Shown here: piece after piece, positions 12,241-24,500 of the stretch | How the letters are laid out: each line of letters opens with the position of its first letter | Numbering within the stretch: the stretch's first letter is position 1 | DNA from: Cristatella mucedo | Taxonomy: Eukaryota > Bryozoa > Phylactolaemata > Cristatellidae | Direction of reading: 5' to 3' | DNA: 64,000 nt | Assembly (NCBI GenBank): GCA_009760855.2 | Contig: WPIO01000022.1 | Span: 1,253,501-1,317,500 of the forward strand | Program-made: the position numbers and the translations under genes | The notes under the pieces: model-generated | The model's input: only the letters and a program-made list of their open reading frames with translations | Databases searched by the model: none | Told to the model about the DNA's origin: nothing

Positions 12241-13705
12241 ATCATTGTATGGTCCGTTCAAGCAGCATATGGGTTTGCTTCACAGAGAGCAACTTCCCCA
12301 CTTCTTAAAAGTATGTTAACGGCCGACCTGCTTCGACTTTTACCAGTCACATTGCTGTCATGTGTGCAGCTGTGACTTTGATGGACTGATAAGAGCTTTT
12401 TATCAAATCGAATTCTCCATGATTTGCATAACACTAACCTTCAAAGGGCAGCATTATATCGTAATATTTCAAACGGCATAGATGCGACTTCGAGCTGGTT
12501 AGTCGGCTTTACATAACACCTCGGTAGGCTGAGGAGCAGCCACGTCAAATTCACCATATTCCGAGAACGAAAGGCGCTAAGCTGAGTATTGTTCACAGCT
12601 TTTGGCAGCAGTACATTAGAGCTGACTTCCAGTGCAGTGTGCAAACATCAGGTCAAATTAACTCAATTTTCTGCATCTGGCTGCAAAGCCGTCGAACGGG
12701 TTTGCTGTAGTCGGCGGGTGGTTGGGGATGGTTATTTACTCGTTACAAGGCACAAACAGCCTCATCAAGAATTCTTTTTGAACAACCCAGCATCTAACTA
12801 CAACTAGTAAGCAGCTGTGTGGCGGACTTTTGAGTGCCCTGTTCATTCGGTTAGTAACATAATCAAATGATACGTCCAAAATCGTTGAGTCACTCGAGGA
12901 TGCTAGCAACGTTGTCTTGATTGACATCCGACTTCAAGTTATCGTGCTAGCAGCAGCACTACATTATTGGAGTCTTCTTATGGGGTTCAAAACCGAATAT
13001 TACCCTAGGTCCTAGGGGGATAACAATTCGGCCACGGACCAACTGACGCTTGCGCAAAAAAGGGGGGCCCGCACGAGCTCGGCTGCATTGATTCTATTTT
13101 CACCAAACTATAGAACAACAACGATGATCGCCAATAACAACTGACACACAGTAAGCGTGTTACGTGCAGTGATGTGCTCTGCTAGCTCTAGAGCAACTTG
13201 GCATACTTGGTCAGTCTAATTTACCTGAAGAAAAATAACGTCGCAATATTGTGTTGTATAGAGGGCTGCTGCTACATACAAGCGAGAACAAAAGGCGACT
13301 GCAGCAAGGAGGCATGCAGCCAAAGCTAACGAACGCTGAGCTGGTGGTGTGGCGGTGCTCATCGCACCTAATCACAGTAGCAGTCGGGTGAGTGGGTGCA
13401 CGCGCTCTCTGCACGCGCAAGTTTGCAGCACTGGCCGACGGAGTGGTGTGCCGGCGCCCATGGCTTCCGAGGGTGCACAGCCACCCTTCTTCTGGCTACT
13501 GCGACCCGAGGGCACTGGCGCGGGATCGTTGGCAAGCAGCAGGTGGGCACGAGTCCGGTGGCACTCAGAGGCAGCGGCAGCCGCGGGGCCCGTGCAGAGC
13601 CGTCGCCTCACTGGCTGGCATAAGCTCGCGAGCTCTTTCATTAGCAGACCGCCGAACCTTGCGCGCTAGGTGCCGCCCGCCGCAGCTAGCATCATCCAGC
13701 AGCGG
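12241..13705. other. Sequence downstream of the MADD stop codon
   Basis: AT-rich to about 13,350, then GC-rich to the MADD stop, with overlapping open frames on both strands at 13,370-13,710. The GC-rich part is most simply MADD 3' UTR or flanking DNA. I found no clear polyadenylation signal and no second gene. Confidence 0.45.
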
Positions 13706-13831
13706 CTAGCGCTCATGAGCGGCCATGCGGTCGCTCTCTGCTGCATCCGCAGAGCCTAGGGATTTGGCTTGCTCCGTGCCCGCTGCGACGTACGAGAATA
13801 CGCACAAAACCGCGTAGCAGATCTGGTCGGC
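13706..13831 (-). CDS. MADD: MADD exon 29 (terminal coding exon)
   Basis: Residues 1550-1590 begin [18 protein letters not shown], matching vertebrate HEICYSVLCLFSYVAAVHS, and end DRMAAHER before a TAG stop. The acceptor is CCTTTCAG. The DNA downstream stays GC-rich to about 13,360, and I could not find a clear AATAAA. The 3' UTR end is unknown. Confidence 0.94.
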   Translation of the reverse strand, partial: ADQICYAVLCVFSYVAAGTEQAKSLGSADAAESDRMAAHER

Positions 13832-16800
13832 CTGAAAGGGAAAGGAGAGCAACGCTTTCTTCTGTGAAATGTCTGGCGACACGAACGACAGCACGGCAGT
13901 TTGCATGCAGCAGCCAGTGGCGAATGGAAGCAGCAGGGTAGCGATCCACTAACTCTCGGCAGATCCTATTCGGCACGAACAGGGGGAGGGGTCCAGTTTC
14001 ACTTTTTTTGCAAACCGAGTTCGGTATGTCAGACTCGACCGAGTGGCGAAAAAAGAGCTCTGCAGCTGGCAAGCCTGTAGAAGAACACCAGTGGCTTTCA
14101 CGTCCGACTAGAAGCTACACTCACTGCTGTAGGCTTAGTCCGAAAATACAGCCTGCCGGGAACTGCAGACAGTAGCATCAAGAGTTACAGCTAGCATGGC
14201 AGCTGCCATTGAATGATCAGCACGATAGCTGCAATGTCTGCCGAAAAGGAACAGTCGCCCAGACTTTGTACTCTGGCATCGATGGCAGAAAGAAAAATGG
14301 TTTCCCACAGTGCTCCAATCTCTCCTGGGGATGATAATAGCACAATAAAGACGCTGTCAGGCCAAGTTACACCGGAAAAGAGGGCACGAGAGCAAGCACT
14401 GGGAACAATAATGGGATATAGTGCATCTCAGGATGCACCAACATATGGCTGCTATGCACCAAAAGAGTCTCAGTTTCAATAGAGATGATCGACGGAAAAA
14501 AAAGACAAGCCTAGCAGCGGATGAATAAAGACGGCGTGAGTATGCCCGAGCACCAACTGTCTGTGCTCTAATGTGAACCATGGCACAACCAGCATGCAAC
14601 AGGAATGCAAAATAAATCCTATCACAGCACGGGAACTTTTTCGGTCAATCTGATGATGTGACCAGACTATAATGAAGGATTTGCCACTTGAATACAAGAA
14701 GCAGTTTATGCAAGCAGCAAACAGTGCATCGCCCTTAACATGCTCTATTACGAGCAAGGCCACCCAAAGGTGGCAAGTGACTTTTTTTACATGCAGTACA
14801 CGATGATTAACTTATGAAGGCAGCGCTCGCTCGATGTGCAACGCCAAAGGAAGCCTACAAAGGTCACCACAACTGGCTACATGTTGATAGAAGTACAATA
14901 AACTTACCACATTAGACATGTACTTCCTCTGAAATATGTTTCCAGTTTCGGGGTCTACAAGAGAGTGAGGCGTGCAGAGCTCAATGTTTACGGTCTGAGG
15001 TACAAATCAGTGCAAATGCAACTTTGACACTGCATTTCGGGCCTGCCGATTGCTGCACAACTCGAGATCGTGCCCACGCGAATGCAAACAGGTACTATAG
15101 TCAGGCAAAGAAGATGCAGTCGGTACAAAAGCCCTTAAGAAGTTACATCAGAACAAATACACATATGGAAATTCACTCGGGGACAAAGACAGCTGGAGAA
15201 TAGGCCAAGCTCTCTACTCACCCAATTCCTCCAAGATGAACATGCCACCTTTCTGAGCAAAGCATTTCTTGATGTGGTCCAGCTTCACAAACAGCTGAAT
15301 AAGGAAAATTGCTTATCTTAGAGCAAAGTACACGAAAAAGAGGCCATTACGGCCAGATTTTGCGGTGGCAAGCGCCCCTTCCTGCGACTAAATACGACGG
15401 CCACAGGTAAAGGCTACACTGGCCTGTGCTTTGCCGTGCAAAAGTAGTGCAATGGCGAGAGTGACCCGGGGCAATCGAGAGCCTGGAAGTCCTTTCTTGA
15501 CAACAAAGAGCAGTGCAAATACATGCCGTCTGTTAAGCATTTAGGACACAAAAGCAAACCTAGCATCCAGGTTACACGAGTGAGCCGGCGGACTCGCTCA
15601 GCTGAGTCATAGTTGAAATATAATATTGTACATAAATTTACACGTCTATTACCTCAGGTACACTATGTTTTGTCGTCGAGTGATCCTGTGTACTGGCTTA
15701 GGTGTAATTCTTAACTGGAGTCAGACGTTAACTCGAACACGAAATCATGTCGTTTGTGGCTCAGGAATGCTTCACTCCGATTGGCTAGCGACTTGGCGCA
15801 CACCTAGCAGCAAGACAGCTGCGCTCTGATATGCAGGCCAAAGTTGCAGGGGGGGGGGCCACAGCCTAGTACTGGCAGACGACAACATGTAGGTAGTGGT
15901 ACTGCCATAGGCTGAAGAGCACACTCTCACATGACGATCGCTACATTCATTGTTGTGTGCATGAGTGTGCAGGTCTTACTAAACAGCAAACGACTTGGAG
16001 CACTCGTACAAAATCGTACTCAGCAACCTGTAACACTCAACTCAAGTCAGACGTTAACTTGAACCAGAACTCATGTCGTCTGCTATCCAGGAGCACTACG
16101 CTTCGATTGGATTGCATCTTGCCTTGCACCTAGCAGCAGGAAAGCTGCGCTCTGATTCGCTATCCAAGGTCGGGGAGGGGGGCGACATCTTGCCGGGTGA
16201 AGGACTTTCTCACTTTAATTAATAGGGATATACCGTCAATGACGGGGAGGTTGAAATCATATTTGGAGCCTTTCAATAAAGTTTCAATTGGCATGCTGCG
16301 GAGGTCGCACCAAACTAAGACACAGCAAGGACTACAGAGTCGACTGCAAAGCACAAAACAAGAGGGAATGTACAGCCTCACACAGACAAACAATACCATG
16401 GTAAGGGGATGATAACATAATTCGAATCACTTGCCACATACACCGAGGCAACAGATAACCAAAAGCATCCACGAGGAGCGGAATGATGCTACATACGGAA
16501 AGAGCTACATATATACTGTGCCAAGATAACCACAAGCATCCACTAGAAGCGGAATAATCCTATACACTGACAGGACACTCGGCAGACAATAGCAGCTGTC
16601 ATTGATTGGTAGAGGGAAACCGTGATGGGAAGCAGCTATGGCCAGTCGCTGAAACAAAGACGTCTCTACAGCTCACAACAGCAAGGCTCACCTCCGGCTC
16701 CTAATTAGAGTGCATGAAATCGGAGTGAAGAGCTAGAGACACAATTCACCTGCATCTGCAGGCAGCATAAAGAGATCTAATTGCAGTGTGGATGCACTGA

Positions 16801-19800
16801 TGGACTGGACCACACTGCCAGCTTGACTGAGGTGGCTCTTGGAGGCAATCAGCACGTCTCCAGTTGGCCAGTGCCAGTTGGAATCGCTTGAGAGCTCGAT
16901 GGCAACCAATGGTCACCAGGCAGGAGCAACACTTACCTCATAATCGTCCTGGGTGAAGGCCACACCTTCCATGCACACACGCAGTGTGCCACTCTTTCCC
17001 GTGGCCATGTCGATCACCGGTGAGAATTCTCCACCCAGTTCTGGTCCTATGCAAGCAAAGCGCTACCAGTCAAAATCGCCGCCAATGATACAAGCGGCCA
17101 GCTCTTCGCAGAGAGGCATCGTGGCAGAAACTATTCCTTGGCTAGCTACTGGCCACCGAACACGTTGCAACATACCAGGCACTTTCTCCTGCTGGCGAGA
17201 CGCGGCTTTTTCCATAGCATCTTTTACGCAAGCATACAGGTCACGACACTATGGGAAAAAACATAAACAAAATTAGGCACAATGCAGCTTAGCCAGGGAA
17301 CGAGAGCAGATCGCCAGAGCCGACAACATACAACTGCATATGCACGATAACAAGGCCTTTCAGTGATCATGTGGCAAGCATACATATAGTGCACTGGTGA
17401 GGTGACAGCAGGGTGACTGCAGGCCTGCCAGCTTTGCAATTCGACCTATAGCACAGCTGCTGCACCAGCACATTGCATCCCCAGAGGAAAGCACGATGCA
17501 CACGAAATGACATTCGACAAATATGAACTCCTGATGATGATAAACGAATGACCGGGAATGCTGTGGCTGCACAAAACCTTCTCAAACTGCGGATGCAAGA
17601 TATGCATTGGCCAATATCAGCCGCCCTGATAACCCAATAGCTACTGGTAAGGATGGGGGGGGGGCCAACGTGCCTCTGACCCCATGGAGTGACCGGAACA
17701 GGTATATCGGTGGCTTGGTAAGCCAAAATGGTCATTCGGCCTTCCTACGATTGGCTTTTATTAGCATTGCTAACGGCTGTCCCTCCTGGCTTAACCCAGG
17801 CTATACCCTTGGTTGACCTCCAAACTCCACATGCTCCATGTCACCCCAACCTTTTCCCTCAGCATCACAGACTGCACCAGCAGACCTCAGCATCACAGAC
17901 TGCACCAGCAGACCTTAATTACGGAGTCTTAAGTCAGGGATGCTTGCATTATTGCTTACTTAAGTCGGGGGGGGGGGTGTGGTGACGTCAGTAGGGAGTG
18001 AGTTCCAGGCTTTGGGAGCATACGAGCTAAACGCATGGTCTCCCAAGATTTGAGGTTAGTTCATGGTACAGCTAAACGAATTGACTCAGACCAGCAGCTG
18101 GTGCGATGCCTGGTTATGGAGTAGCTCTGATAGGTAGGCTGGAGCCAGAGAATGAAGGGACCTGAAAGTGATTGACAAAACCTTAAAGTCGATGCACCAC
18201 TTGATAGGGAGCCAGTGCAGGTTGGTGAGAAGTGGTGTGGTGCAGCAACAGTAATGCTCACGACAGACAAGCCCATCTGCTGAGTTGTGCACCAACTGTA
18301 AGCATCATTTTTCACAGGCAGGAAGACCTGTAAGTAGCGAGTTACAGAACTCGAGACAGGTCGTCACAAATGCATGAACCAACTTGGATGGGGTATCCCG
18401 GTCTGAGCAGGCCTAAATTTGAGCAACCTTGTGAAGCTATGAAAGTAGGCAGACGTGACAGAGGAGCTGAGCCAGTGTCCGATCAATTTTGAACAGGACA
18501 CCTAGAGTTCGAGCAGATCCTACAGGTGATATGCTGGCAGAACCCATTTTGAGGGGTAGGTTTTGCAATTTATGAGTCACACTTGGTTTGCCCATAACTA
18601 GAAAGTTGGTTTTATCGTAATTCAACTTAAGAAAGTTTGCTACCATCCAAGTGCAAAGGTCATCATGCTGCAAGGAGTTAAGAGAATGTGTCATGCTTGA
18701 GGGCTAGAAGGTATCAAAGCACAGGTACAGCTGTGTGTCATCGTAATAGAAATAAAAGCCTGGATTGTGCTTCGCGATTATGTCGGCAAGAGGAAAAATA
18801 TAAATTGTGAAAAGAAGTAAACCAAGCACAGAGCCCTAGAGTATCAGATACTTTATAGGCTCCTTGGATGATTGTTGCCTGCTGATATTAATGTTCTGGA
18901 GCTTCCCACTGAGGTAGGACTTAAACCATTGCAATGATGCCCATGATGCAGTGTCAGTGATGCTCAGGCAAGATGAGAGTGAATTAAGAGGGCCCAGTGC
19001 AATGCATTTCAGTTAAGCACTACAGGCGATGCAACACAACATGATGGCACCTTTTTAGTGTAGAATTTGTTAAGCTGAGTAGTCTGCTCACTGTCTCGTC
19101 TCCACAAGCACAGGACACGCGTCTTAGGGCAGTAGGTCATGTTGACGACTTTTTCGTACCACCAGCGATCAACGATAGCACCGCTGACACAACGCAGGAT
19201 GATGCAATCATCGCAAACCTGACAATAGTGTAATATGTGACTCAGTGAACCAACAAAGTATGAGTTAAACTGCAGGTTTTTGCTCAAAGCAGTACCTACA
19301 CCAGGTGCGGTAGCATCAGGGTAGGGGTTGTGAGCCACATGCACATGCGAACGCGCACACACACGAGTTCGCACGCACAGACCTCCATGAATTGCATCTC
19401 CCCAGTGTTGTCCGTTCCAAGATGGACCGAAAACGACTGCTTCTGCACCATGCGGCTAGGCAGCGGCTTGAGATCCACGTCGTTGCCACTCTACAAGTCG
19501 AGGATTTGCAATCGACCAATGCAATCGAGCAAAAACGAGCCGACGATGACGTGCAGCAGCTCGGAAGAGAGCCACATGACTGGATGGAGCTTGGAGGCAG
19601 TGGGCCACCGAAGATCTCACCAGCTGATCGAAATGGTCGAGCAGCCCGTTGACCAGCTGGCTGTGCATCAGGCCGATGTGCGAGCGGCCAAGCAGGCGGC
19701 GCACTTTCTTGCGCGCCTCATTCTTGTCGCAGCCCATCATGAGCATGAATGCAGCATGATTGTAGAGCATGGAGGCCAGCAGCCGGTCCTCTTCCTGCTC

Positions 19801-21527
19801 CAGACGTCTGCGCTCATACTCGCCGAGGTACACATACCTGGCACAGAAAGCGAGCATAACACGATGGCAGCAGCGCCACACATGACGTGCGGTTTACAGT
19901 GACCCGTGCAAGGAAGTGAGTAGGGAGCTTTCCCTGCCCCGACCACCTTCGAGGCGTTGCTTGCTGTGTGTACCCGAGCCGCAAGCATAATGCCTTCTCT
20001 CCTGCCCCTCTTGCCTATCTAAGCATTCTACTATGATACGACAGCAAAAGACAAGAAGTCGAGTGCACAAGAATCGAGCCGTTCTGAGCAATGCAGTGCA
20101 GTGCACAAAACACGACAGAGGCAAAAGCTCCTGGTTGCCAAGCATACCATTTATATTCACCTAATACACAACAATGCCCAACCCTTAGGCTTAAGATGTC
20201 GAAACAAAAAGGGCAGTGCAGTAGATAGTTATGGCAATAAGGTATAGCGCACGACAGAGGTAACAGCTACCGCTTAAGGTAGTAAGAACACACCTTTCGA
20301 TCAGTTCTGCTGGCTCTTGATCCAAGCCAATCATCTCACGCTCCTGTGCCACTGCATCGAGGAAGACGTCTTCCCAAAACTGCATCTGATCCCACAACGT
20401 AGACCGACTTTTGCCTACCAGCATAAGACGTGCCTGTGCTCATGCCATTGCTTGACTCACCACACACAGCTGAATCAGCAAGTATCAGCAGCCAAGAAAA
20501 AGCTCCACAGGCCTCTAAGGACCTGAGAAGTCACCCCTTCAAGTTACACGCCAACAATGCGTAGCGCTGGCAGGCATTCGATCACGGAATTGAGGCCTCG
20601 GTTCGATCGCATGTACGGCTCTTCACTGTTCCAACTCGACTGCCAACACTGACCAGCCCAAAAGGCAGAACTCGAGAAAGCGACTGCCTCAAAGGCCAGT
20701 TTGATAGAATCGACAATAGAAAAGACGCAACTGGTTTTGCATGTATGGGCCTTGACGTGCGAGCTGGCACGAACGTAGGAACGAACACGCGTGACTACGA
20801 GTGCCCTCAGTACGAGCGCAAATCGTATGCGCAAGATGGTGCGAGCACAGATAGGTACGTGTCACGCTGGTCAGCTATTTTACATCGTCGCCCATCGAGT
20901 TTGAATGCACGTCACAGGTAAGTAAGTAAGCTGCTTGAATGGGCAAAACTGCTGCCGGACTCGGGATTAGCATCAAACGTTCCTGCTAGACTCCCAACCT
21001 CAACAGCAATCGACAGATGCAAGCAAGATCCGAGTGAGGAATGTGCCAGGATGTGACAAGGAAGATTTGATTCACAGCCCGAACGATTGCAATGGGAAAG
21101 ACCACAGTTTGACACGCTGACTGCACACAGGCAGCGACACCCAGGGGGCCTTCAACAACTCTGTATTTGGGCTCCCAGCACGACAGCTTGTAGCTGTTCT
21201 CCCCTGCAGCCCTCGTTCCCCATTAAAATCTGGGTCCCCTTGCTCTGCCCTTCCTTCCTAAAAGCAGCCTGATGCATCAGCCAAGCACTGGCCTATCATT
21301 AGACTACAGAGATTATAGCCATTGATTAACTTACAACAACATAAAAAGTCTGAGCTAGCTCAGAAGAGGGCTACAGACATATACCTATGACCACGTGAAA
21401 ACTCTTGCAAGTGGGACCTTAGCCTTGACCGGCTATCCTTGGCCGGCTGACAGGCCGATGTGCTCACGGCTGCCTCATACGCCCCATGCTGGCATTCGAA
21501 AGTCAAGGGCATGCCTACCTATATGCA

Positions 21528-21559
<32 letters not shown>

Positions 21560-24500
21560 CGTGCGTGCGTGTGTGTGTGTGGGGGGGGGCGCGCTGTGTG
21601 CTGGCATCCATACCTTCGCAGGCACACGTTGCTATGTATAACTGCACTCATCCCAGCACTGCCTGTAAACTGTGTTGGTCAACAGCTAATTACTGTGTGC
21701 TTGACCCTACATCATTGTTTATAAGGTCAACCAAAAAGTCTTACATCGTAGCACCAGCAGGGCAGCATTAAATGTAGGAGATAAGATGCCACTGTGATGT
21801 GCGGGTATGCTGTATTAATTCGATCAAGTTTAAGCAAGCCTTTGTAGCAAGTGTTTATGCAACCAATGATATGCTTTAAACTGAGGCATATGGGGAATGC
21901 AACATGACAGAAGATGCCGTGACCAGCATGGTGAATTAATGCTGCCAGCCATAAGCTACCAATACAAGCATCTTCAACCACACTGTACTAAAATCGGAAA
22001 TGACAAGAAGTTGCATGTTATGTGTGAAACTTACCAAGCAAGCCTTCAAACAAATAAACCTTAACTGCCGCAGCTCCTTCAGCAACTCCGCTGCCAGCAG
22101 CTGAGCTGTTTTGTGACACATTCAGAAGGCTGCCGTCCAGATAACGAAATCCAGAGCTCAACTGGGACTTCTTAATGAGGTCTGAAGCAATGACACTTTT
22201 GGAGAAATTTGCTATGGCCTATCAATCAAGACGAGAGACAACTCATGAAGAGGAAAGTGCAGGCAGCTCACAAAATTGTGAATAAATCGCCAACATGCAA
22301 ATGGAGGGCAAGCAATATGCGTGAGTGCCACTGGAATATAAACTAGGAATTCGGTCATACTTAGTGTATTGTCAGCAAGTACAATTTTAAGCAACACTCG
22401 GCCTGTTTATTAGCCAACCCTCTTATTGATGCCGGGACACATATCACTCAACCGAGCAGACGTTTTTTTCTTTGCAATTGGAAATCTAGTTGCAGTACCC
22501 AATGCAAGCCAGCCTATAATTGTAATCACACATTTGTATGGCGCTCTCAGAGAACCGAATCTCTTTCTAGGCACTTTTCAGATGCTGTATAGAAAGCATT
22601 ACCAAATGATTGGTGGTAACATCCGAAAGCAGCAGGCACAGTGTAAGCAGACACATGCTCACGAAAAACGAATCACAAAGACCCACTAAATGCTGCAATT
22701 AAAAGGCGTTTTTAAACTTCTTTCCAATTGTCTTGAGGGAACGTTGTGACGTGAGTCGACAGTGAGTTCAACGCTTTGGGAGCACACCAACTAAAGGCAT
22801 GTTCTCCAAACGTTTTGAGGCTCGTTCAAGGTATAGCTAAACGATCCAATTGAGAACAGCAGGTTGTACTATTCTTTGCCTGGTGGGGGAGAAGTTCTGA
22901 TAGGTAGGCTGGAGCCAGAGAATAAAAGACCGCAGAGTAAGTGACAGAACTTTAAAGTCTATGCACTGCTTGATTGGGAGCCAGTGCAGTTCGGCGAGAA
23001 GTATTGGGATGTGGCAACTGCTCCGCTCATGACAGACGAGCCAAGCTGCAGAGTTTTACACCAACGGTAAGCACCTGATTGCACACACCGGTAGACCAGC
23101 AAGCAGCAAGTTACAGAAGCCGAGACGGATGTCACAAATGCATGGACCAATTTGGATGCAGTATCACTGTCTAAGCAAGCCTGAGATTTAGCAATGCTGT
23201 GCAGCTGAAAGAGGGCAGACTTGACTGCTGGTTTGCTAAACTGTAGACTGCTGGTTAATTGAGCTGATGTGGTCGTAAAATGTAAGGTCACTTTGGAACA
23301 GGTCACATAGATTACTTGCAGATTGTACAGGAGATATGCTGGCAGGACCGATTTTGAGCATTAGGTTTTCCTAATTCTGAATGACACTTTGTTTCCTATT
23401 ACTGGTAAGTTTGTTTTGTCGTCATTCAATGTAAGAAAGTTTGCTACCATCCATGTGCGGATGTCATATATACATGCAGCAAGGGTGCGTAGAGAATTCG
23501 ATGTACTGGAGGGCTGGTTGGGATCAAAGCAAAGGTAGAATTGAGTGTCATATGCATTGAAGTGAAAGCCTAGATTGCGCTTGGCGATCCCATCGGCAAG
23601 AGGGAGAGTATAAACTGTGAAAAAAGCAGACGGAGCACAGAGCCCTGACGTAGCCCATACTTAAGTGGTTCCTCTGATGATTGTTGTCCATTCACATCAA
23701 CACACCGGAGTCTCTCACTTGAGATAGGACTGAACCATAGCAGTGCATCTCCAGTGATGCCCAACAGAAGTAAAGATGACATGCAAAGAAAACCCCAAAA
23801 ATAAGAGTCGGTACGAAAGATTAAGCAGATTCATACAACAATAGCTGAGCTGTTCAGCAGGCTGCTGGTCGCACTCCTGGGCAGGTGGAGGTGGTGAGTC
23901 AAAAAACGTCAGCAACATACTCCTCGTGGAACTGAATAGCCATTATAATAATAATAATTCACTTGATAAAGCGCCCTCAGAGAACTTAATCTCTCTCTCT
24001 CTCTCTCTCTCTAGGCACTTTACATTTGCTGTAAAGTGAAATGCAATTGAATGGTAAGTAAAATCATGCTTGAAAAACAAACGAAATGAATAATATGGTT
24101 AGGGGTGACATGCACAGGGTCAGCATGCAAATGTGGTTAGTGGCAGCATGCACAGTGTCAGCACGCATAAGCACATCAAGGACGAATCACACGGACCCAC
24201 TAAATGCTGTCCTAAATAGGTGTGTTTTTAGGTTCCTTTTAAATGTGGTCAGGTCAGGGGCTTTCTTCTCGAGATCTCTAATAGCGATGAGCAAACAGTA
24301 TGAAACCACGTATGAGCATTTGATTAAATCCAAATCAGCATAATCCAAGCTAAGACACTGCGAAAAGTGGGAGGTGCCAAGCAATATGCACCCGAAACTA
24401 GCAAGCAAATCAGACCCATACAAGAGAAAGCTGGAAAGCCGGAAAGACTGTATGACTAGATGTGGTTAGTAGACGGTCAAGTGGTCCAGGACATTCTGGC

